From positions 62,001 to 126,000 of the forward strand of contig VZSF01001512.1 of the NCBI GenBank assembly GCA_013398295.1: a DNA stretch of 64,000 nt, in the 5' to 3' direction. Positions 56,991-64,000 of this stretch are shown one piece after another. How positions within the stretch are numbered: position 1 is the first letter of the stretch; every line of letters begins with the position of its first letter. Under the pieces are notes generated by a model. The model was not told where the DNA came from. It did no database searches and saw only the letters and a list, made by a program, of their open reading frames with translations. This DNA is from Chionis minor. Its lineage: Eukaryota > Chordata > Aves > Charadriiformes > Chionididae. The position numbers and the translations under genes were made by a program.

Positions 56991-59900
56991 ATATTGTATG
57001 GCTTGTAATCTTTTGATGTTGCCATGCAAAGGAGAGATCACAGAGCATGGGAACACCCTGGGAGAGCTCCGAGGCTGCTTTTCACTTCCAAGTGCTCTTT
57101 TCTTGCAATGACCCCTTCTTTTAGCAGCACATTCACCTTGGCCTCTGGTGAGTGGGAGTGATGTGCCGCATCCCTGCTACAGGCTTCCGCAAGCCATGAA
57201 AACCTGCTGTTATGACCAGAGAGAAGTAACCAGCACTATTATTTGTATCATTTGCTGAGGTTTCTACCCTAGAATTAATTTTCAGATTGAGTCCAAATGC
57301 TGCCTATTTCACACATATCTGGGTAGCAGACAAGAGCCCTTTTAGCAACAGAAGCAAACAGAGCTACAATCAAGCAGCTCAAGGCACAACCCTCTAATAG
57401 TTCAGTAATCAGTAATAATCAACCCTTCTCTTTATGTTCAGGGAGACCTAATAGAACCCAGCTACTCTACAGTGAATACATTTTCATTTGTAAGACTAAA
57501 TGCAAGCATACGTTATCTACTTAATTAAAATCTAAATTCTCTAACCAACCATTTGTTGTTTCTCCTGGGTGCACGTTACATACATTACTGGTGTTTTCCT
57601 GAAACCCATTGCTAATGGATTAAAACAACTCAACAAAATGTTTCATTTGCTGCATGTGGTTATGAAAGAGCACAAAATCCTCTGGTACTGTGCACGCAGG
57701 GAACCCCTCTCCACCGTTATCCCAGGACAGCAGCTCCCACTTCTCCCTAACTAGGACCCCAGTCCTTCTCCCAGGTTCTTCTTGTCTTTGGAGACAGGCA
57801 AAGCCTGACTCTCCCAAACACCCATGCAACTGCTCAGACTGGAAACTCGTAAGCACTTGGTCAGCAAAGGCTTCAGGAAAACCTCCACAGTACAGACTTG
57901 ATGGGGTCACAAAATCATAGGAGCTGAAGTGAGAGCAGAAATTATTGCCTACACAAGGGGAGATGTCCGAATCTACTGTCAGGTTTGACAGACGTGACAC
58001 AGACCCTACGGAAACCTGCACCCTCTGAAGGAACAGCTGGAAGCTAAGCAGGACATGCCAGCACATCACTAATGGCATTAGACACCCACCTCCAGTCAAC
58101 AGAAATGCCCCCAAGTGTTCAGTCCCCCTGTGAGAGGGAGAGACTTTGAGTATGGGAGTCCTCTCTATAAATATGCCAGACTTTGGGAAGAAAGGACAGT
58201 AGAAATTAATTACCTGCCATCGTTTCAGTAGAAAGGAGGATTCCTATTACATGTTGTCCTTGGCTGTTTCCCTTTCTCTGACTCAATGCTGTTCTTAAAA
58301 TCTTTCTGGACAGGATTGCACGGCTGTGCTGAGTTAGTTCTGTTTGTGTGTCTGTGGCACCAGTGACCAACCACTGACCCATCACCCTTGCGACCCTCAG
58401 TACCTGCGTCCGCATTCCTGTGGCCAGAAGAGGAATCCCTCAATACTTAAAGGCTAAATTTTTCCCAGAGAGCTGAAACATCTCCTGCAAGGATTTGAAT
58501 GTCATTGTTTCATTGGTGGTGAAACATTTGTTTCCTGGCTCAGAAAAGGGGGCATTTTCCTGCCTCTCTTTCCCAGGTGAGCAGAGAACCTCCATCCCCC
58601 CTGAGGGGAGACAGCTGCCCCCTTCTCCAATGAAAGGCTGTGCTTTATGCCCAAATTATGAACATCTTCAAAGGGACAAAATCTTTACCACTGGTGCTAA
58701 ACCTGGCTCATTCTCTGGCTCTCAGAGGTTACATTTTCTCATTCCTGAATCTCCTTTGCATAGGTGTTAAATATCATTAGCTATTTTGAGTGTCAAGAAG
58801 AATTTCCTCCATAGAAAAGCAGGGAGGGGGAGAAGAGGGACGCAGGTGAGGCAGTATCAAACCAAGATTGATGGCTACTGGTCTTGAATAGAAGGAACCT
58901 CCTGACAGCCTCACAGCGTTACTGCAAATCACAATATTTATAGAGATGCCACCAGGAATTCTGCTTTGCTTCCAGCGGATGCAAAATAAAAGGGCACCTC
59001 CTTCAAGCCATTCACTCTATTCTGCATTATAATTAAAAACAATTTCTATCCTCAAAAGGGTTTAGATTCAGGTAACTCATTACCCCCAAGAGCCATTCGA
59101 GAGACTAAATTGCAAATGCAAATTAATGCTAGCTTTAACAATAATGCTTCTTTTTTCCTCCTTTCTGCCTCTTTTGCTAACTTCCATTTTCAGAAATTTT
59201 CTTGCCTTTCATATCAAGCAGGTGTCCAGAGCAGATTTACCAGGGGACAAAGAGGGTTTTGTGCCCCTCTTTCTTTTAGATGCTCCTTCGTGCTCCCTTG
59301 CTGCACTGCTGGCGTGTCAGGTGGTTCCAGTGCAGCGCTACAGCTTCAGTCAGGAACAGGGGGACCTGCCTCTCCCAGCCGCAGCCCTATGCCAGGGCTG
59401 AGAGTGGAGTTACTCGCTCTGGTTACAGGCAGGAATTCCCCCAGACATCTCTGCACACTCCTACCACAACAGGCAATTGTTCTGGATATTACTGTAATAT
59501 GAGTAGGAATATTCATAAATCCCCTGCAAGAAAAGCAAAACTCTCCATGTACGGAGGCTCTGCTCTGGCTCCACCTGTACTTGACATGGTTTGCTCTCTT
59601 CCCAGCCACCTTCTTATTTTATCATGTCGTTATATTACAATTGTTTTGCACGCAGCTCTTTGTAACACCTGGTTGTATATCCAGTCTGACGCTCCCTCAA
59701 ATCAGGGATCACCGAAGGGTGCCCCCTATTCTTCACAAAGAACAGAGCAGTAAATACAAGAACTGAAAAGCTTTGCTTCTGTTCCTTCCTTAGACAATAC
59801 ACAACTACAATAGCAGCGTGAAGTGACACGAGTTTTTGGATTTGGTTTAAAAGGGCAGGAGCGCGTGCACAGCGATGCTGCATTGATCAAACACAGCTTA

Positions 59901-60169
59901 CCCACGCGCTCGCATCAAAAGGCGAGTAAGAGTCCTCTGTGTTTCCCATCAAACGCACACAAAAGGCCAAACAGGTAAAACCGACCAAATAATTGTTGTT
60001 AAAAACTGGAATAAGCCAGAAATCTTGACCCCGGGGGATGTCTGAAATGCACAGCCAGTCGCTGCTGCTGGTCCCCGCTGGTGTCATAACAAAAAGGCAA
60101 AGTTGTTATTTATTGCTCTTTATTCCTGTAACGTTTGATGTCTTTAATGCAGTCTGCACACAGGAGTGT
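56991..60169. other. Non-coding stretch, no gene seen
   Basis: No exon recognised. The 164-codon minus-strand frame at 57620-58114 and the 130-157 codon plus-strand frames at 59110-59753 have ordinary compositions and no domain I know. AT-rich at 57390-57560 and 58920-59060. Confidence 0.55.
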
Positions 60170-60262
60170 GATGAAGTGCTCTTACTTCCATTTCACATAG
60201 GAGGAAAGAGACATAGCCTCATATTCTCAAAAGGTACTTGAGCACCTAATGCCCTTGGAAAT
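60170..60262 (-). repeat. Possible MIR-like relic plus 'gcacctaa' scrap
   Basis: 'cttccatttcacataggagg' followed by 'aaagagacatag' resembles the antisense MIR body 'ccattttacagatgaggaaactgaggcacag'. Immediately after, 'ctcaaaaggtacttgagcac' and 'ctaatgcccttggaaatcag' resemble the amniote motif seen at 29975 and 43112. The two scraps may be one composite element or two adjacent ones. Confidence 0.35.
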
Positions 60263-60309
60263 CAGATGTAGTGGAGCTCTGAAACAGCTAGGAAAAACAC
60301 ATATGCCTG

Positions 60310-60605
60310 AGGGGCTCGTCCAGACTGCCGAATATTGCGAGCGGCGTACTGACACCTCATGGAGAGCCCCGAGATGTGACAAACGGACGCCCTCAGCGAG
60401 CAGGAGCATGCTGGCAGCCGTGCCTGGCAAGAGGAGAGAAGAGAAGAGCTCTCCAGGGCTGGTCTCTGCTCTCCCGGTCTCCACGGGCACAGCTGGCCCT
60501 GCGGGGAGCCGGCATTCCGGGCAAGGATGCCCTGCCGAAGGAAAGCTGCATCTCAAACGCAGCGCCAGCGTGCTCGGAGTCAGAACAAAGGCTGGGGGAC
60601 GTGTC
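60310..60605. promoter_or_regulatory. CpG-enriched segment
   Basis: About 20 CpGs in 300 bp by eye, including 'attgcgagcggcgtactg' and 'acgcagcgccagcgtgctcg'. It is flanked by AT-rich SINE relics on both sides. A 130-codon plus-strand frame (60249-60641) and a 132-codon minus-strand frame (60227-60625) overlap almost completely here, as expected where stops are rare. A weak CpG-island candidate. Confidence 0.25.
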
Positions 60606-60687
60606 TCAGAGCAGTCCTTCTCCACAGAGTCTGTTCAGTAGAAGTCCCAGGGATTATTCCTGTTTTACAGCAAGTGGAAGTATTTTG

Positions 60688-60717
60688 AGGATTCTCTAAC
60701 TCCTACGTGAGAATCCT
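60688..60717. repeat. 9-bp-arm inverted repeat
   Basis: 'aggattctc' at 60688-60696 and 'gagaatcct' at 60709-60717 are exact inverse complements with a 12-bp loop. It sits at the probable 5' edge of the SINE relic that follows. Confidence 0.85.
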
Positions 60718-60870
60718 AGCTCTGCTCCTGACTTTTCCACAGCCTACAGCAAATTATTCTTAATCTTTCCTGTGTCTCCATCTGGAAAAGTCGGCTACCG
60801 GTGCTAGCCTCAGATTTGATGGATTAACTTGTTACTAATTCCACTTTGTTCGACAAGTGCTGAGTATCTC
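60690..60870 (+). repeat. MIR/CORE-SINE-like relic, sense
   Basis: 'cctagctctgctcctgactt' matches the head 'cccagctctgccactgactt'. 'cagcaaattattcttaatct' and 'ttcctgtgtctccatctgga' match the body 'gcaaattacttaatctctctgtgtctcagtttcccatctg'. 'ggtgctagcctcagatttga' and 'tggattaacttgttactaat' parallel the later 'agtacctacctcacagggttgttg...gattaaatgagttaat'. Sense on the plus strand. Confidence 0.68.
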
Positions 60871-63724
60871 TTACTAATCAGCAGAAACTTATTAATTCTC
60901 ATTATGAGTGCTTCTCATGTCCTTTCTGATAAAGCTCACTGGGAGATACAATAGTTCTCCAGAACAGAGGCACAGTCCCTTGGAAAATCAGCAGGAAAAA
61001 ACAATCAGCCTATTTCTTTGCAAAAATAACTGCATATCATTATGGGAATTTGCCCCACAATAGGTTTCCAGAGGAATTTTCCACTCACTCAACTTCTTAA
61101 TACTAGAGCTTTTTCCCCAAGGAGAAACTGCCTTTTTAACCCACATTTTCTGGGTAATTGGACTGGAAATGGGTTTTTCATGGCAGAGGATGGAGCTGGC
61201 TCCTCCACAGTTGCCAGCCCACACTCCAGAGGCTCTTCACTTTGTCCCCTGAACATGAAGCCGATGCCAGTCTTCCCAGCGGGTTGCCAGGTGCAAACAT
61301 CAGTGCTCCTCACTGCTCCACGACCCCTCAGGACAAAGTGGCAGGAAAGATCCCACAAAGCAGGACTCCTTAGGAAACGCCTTCCTGCAGAGCAACACAG
61401 CTGCTTGCATTTGGGATGAAGGGAAACACCTCCCACTCGTGAAGGTTACTCATCACACCTACGGAACAGCCCACGTGTAAGGCTAAATTAACAAGGTGAT
61501 CTCATGACTGAAGTCAAACGTCCAAGGCCAAATGAATCCAAACATAAAATGAGAGACAATCACCTTGTAAAGGTATTTGCCGGATGCAGGCTGGGACGCA
61601 GGTGGTGACATTGACCATGCAGGGAGCTCCCACCCCAGAGCAGGGCTGGTCTCTACTGAATAGAGACCTGGATGCGTTGTCCTCTAATGGACACAACTTT
61701 CTACTCCCTCTCTGGGCCCCCTTTGCCAAGAATGGGAGTGAGATGGGACATTTTGTGTCCTTTTTTGTTTGTTGGGTTTGGTTTTTTTGGGTGTTTTTTT
61801 TTTTTAAACCTGGCTGACATTTTGACTTTGACTATGAGCTACTTGGAACACATACCACCTCTCGCTATGCATATTCATGATAACCACCATCCTTGCTGAC
61901 ACATCAGTCACCTCTGGAGCTAAAACGATGAACCGCAACAACCTGTGATAAACATGAGGCTCCCACCCTCTACCTGCTGAGGCACCAAAACAAGCAATTT
62001 CAAAGCCAAGAGGGCACTTTTCCATGCCCCGCTGAGATGGAGTTTACAGTTTGACTCTCAAAAATAAAAAAAATAAGTAAGAAAACAACTCCACACATTT
62101 CTTTTTGATCTTCCAGTGGAAATATAAACTGAAAATCGTATTTTTGATAAAACAAAGTGTTCATTTGGAAGAATACTGTAATTCTTTACCTCCTTGAAAA
62201 AGACCACAAGACCTCAAAAATTATTTATAGAAAAAGCCTGTGTTTCATTTCTATTTAGTTTCCCTTAAATTCCACACGCAAATTCACCTACCAAAGTCAG
62301 ACATCATTCTGAGTCCATCTATAGGCAAAACTTTCTTCCTTTTTGCATGCATTACTGAAAATGTGTTTTGATTTGAAGTCTAAGCTCTTGGGCAAAGCAG
62401 TAAGCCCACGTCTCAGACACAGTACAACCAGAACCCTAATGCCTTGAGAACAAAATTTCACGTCTCCAGACATTATCACACATCAGGCTGTGTCAGAAAT
62501 GGCTTCCTGAAAGAAAAGATTACTCAATTTACCAAGTAACTTGTAAATTCAATGTTTGGCATTGAGCAAGATTCAAGGGAGTCTTCTGAATCGTAACAAA
62601 GGTTTCTTGCTCCTCCCTGCCCATTTCACTTGAATGAAATAAGGCCAAGAGAACGTGGTCTGAAACACCTTTTGGAACAAGATGTGACTCCCCACGACGT
62701 ATGGAGGGGGATTGGCCAGATTTGGTCACTAGAGCAGTTTGTCATGGCAGCAGCAGCTTTGGCCTGTGGAACTGCTGCCTGGAGTAGTTCAGCCCCTTGC
62801 AGGCTTCCTTGCTCCCTCCTCTATCTATAGACTCTCTATATTATATAATATTACGTATCTAGTTGTCCCCCTTATCCTTCCTTTGCCCTTACTTTGCCAC
62901 CTCCAAATCTGTTACTGTTCCCTGTTCTCAGTATGTCTTCCCCCTTATCAATTTCCCTTCTCCAAATGCAAGGACCCAGCAGGTCATGGAAGAGGCTGGA
63001 GCGATGGGATTGAACCCTGTAACTTCCTTTCCAGCAGGCAGATGCTCCCTCCCCGGCCAGTACACAACAAAACTAAGAGAGAACTCCCTTCAGCTCTTCT
63101 CCTACCAACGAAGCAACCTGCGTACACACCTGGTACCACCAGCGGGATGGCTGGATGGGACAGGAGGAGATCCCAGCATGGGGAGGTGCTCGGCCTTGCT
63201 ACCTCCAGGCTGTGCAGAGTGCTGCTGTTTTAAGAGCTGCCTAAAGGTGAGGTCTTCCCCAAAACACAGAACATTTCCAAATCAGCTTCCCGTGCCTGGG
63301 TGGGCTACTTTCAGTCGGAGGCTCACCGAGGCAGCAGTATTTTGCTTGCAAGCCAATACATAGAGATGTTAATAGGGTGTCTGAAGAGCCATTCTAGTTG
63401 TGAGCTGCATGTTGTCTTTCTTAGTTGAAAGCACACCAGTGCTCCCGTGAAAGTAATGCAATCTCAGGAGCAGAGGGAATGCTGCTGGAAGGATTGGTTA
63501 GAGCCGGGCTGATTCCTGCTGTATTTTCTCAGGAAAACTCCCCAGGATGACTGTGCATAAACTACTGAGCCGGCTGTTGAGCTCAGTCCAGCTCTCACCG
63601 AGGGTCTCCTGGGTCCCCTCTGCTCTCGCAGGCGCTCCTCAGACTCTGCGTCCTGCTGTGTCATTAGATCCACCATCTTAAGCATATGTCCATCCTGCTT
63701 AAAGCACAGCTTTGGGAATCCAAC
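60871..63724. other. Non-coding stretch, no gene seen
   Basis: No exon recognised. Frames at 61042-61436 (both strands), 62739-63233 and 62863-63363 (+, 164 and 166 codons, overlapping each other) have no known domain. A long T-rich tract lies at 61778-61806. AT-rich at 62090-62270. Confidence 0.55.
61778..61806. repeat. T-rich tract
   Basis: T runs interrupted by GG and GGG, ending in thirteen or so consecutive T. Low-complexity; no retrotransposon body recognised beside it. Confidence 0.7.
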
Positions 63725-63830
63725 GTTTGCATTCAGTTCTGGTCCTGAGAAAATCTTTCTGCATAACCTTGGGCAGGAAGTTAACTATTGGTGAACTGCA
63801 GTTCCCCTTCTGCAAAACGGGGAGCACGCT
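63725..63830 (+). repeat. MIR/CORE-SINE-like relic, sense
   Basis: 'ttgcattcagttctggtcct' resembles a decayed head ('ttcaattcctggctctg'). 'gcataaccttgggcaggaag' then 'ttaactattggtgaactgca' and 'gttccccttctgcaaaacgg' match the body 'gtgaccttgggcaagtcacttaacctctctgtgcctcagtttccccatctgtaaaacggg'. Sense on the plus strand; it fades after about 63830. Confidence 0.68.
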
Positions 63831-64000
63831 TCTTTCTCTGTTCAGACTCTGCTCAGCGACCCAGAGACAGGACAGGGCTGGACACAGTGGACAGATGCGC
63901 ATATGCTGAGTAAATAACAACATGATCCTCTAAACATCACTGCCGTACAACTGAGCATTATTCTTTGGGGAATCAAACAGATGTTATAGTCCACCCAGCC

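Noticed and set aside
57620..58114. Minus-strand 164-codon frame with a hydrophobic N-terminal stretch resembling a signal peptide or membrane segment
   Set aside because: Length is within chance expectation for 64 kb, no domain follows, and there is no splice or regulatory context.
62739..63363. Two overlapping plus-strand frames of 164 and 166 codons
   Set aside because: They overlap in different frames, so at most one could be real. Neither shows a known domain or a coding signature visible by eye.
1..64000. CRISPR arrays, operons, phage or plasmid modules
   Set aside because: No regularly spaced repeats, no long co-directional genes, and repeat content is that of a vertebrate nuclear genome.
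1..64000. tRNA genes
   Set aside because: I searched by eye for B-box-type 'ggttcgaatcc' on the plus strand and saw no convincing A-box/B-box pair; tRNA-like text is confined to decayed SINE heads. A covariance-model scan would be decisive.

Overview
This window reads as nuclear DNA from a sauropsid vertebrate, most probably a bird. No bacterial-style gene layout is present: open frames are short (longest about 174 codons), lie on both strands at chance-like lengths, and none gave a protein I recognise. The best taxonomic evidence is the repeat content. There are several CR1 LINE fragments, four with the characteristic CR1 3' end and three from the reverse-transcriptase coding part or the region after it. 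There is one LTR-like block that resembles avian ERVL-type LTRs. Many old, diverged MIR/CORE-SINE-like relics are scattered through the window. Repeat density is low, as is usual for birds. I cannot name the species, chromosome or nearest gene.

Layout. 1-5.1 kb is mostly unique non-coding DNA with one MIR-like relic near 1.75 kb. 5.1-6.2 kb is the most CpG-rich stretch of the window and the best promoter/CpG-island candidate. 6.2-16 kb is non-coding, with a small CpG-rich patch at 11.4-11.6 kb. 16-25.7 kb carries CR1 pieces at 16.0, 21.1, 23.2 and 25.4-25.7 kb; the last keeps a recognisable but decayed reverse-transcriptase region on the minus strand. 25.7-41 kb is largely unique and includes an unexplained 56/61-bp direct repeat pair (31.6 and 33.4 kb). 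41.2-41.6 kb holds the LTR-like block, and 42.7 kb a CR1 coding-region scrap. 48.6-50.15 kb has two CR1 3' ends, the first cut off exactly at an ambiguous base. 53.1-55.0 kb is AT-rich with many homeodomain-type TAAT cores and looks like conserved regulatory DNA, but this is inference. 55.7-63.8 kb is dotted with MIR-like SINE relics on both strands.

Function. I find no protein-coding gene, tRNA, rRNA, CRISPR array or cellular operon. The window is best described as intergenic or deep-intronic DNA whose possible functions are regulatory (one CpG-rich candidate promoter and several conserved-element candidates). Coding exons shorter than I can recognise by eye, or lncRNA exons, cannot be excluded. 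All repeat family calls were made from memory of consensus sequences, not from a search. I did not find convincing evidence of a new biological system.
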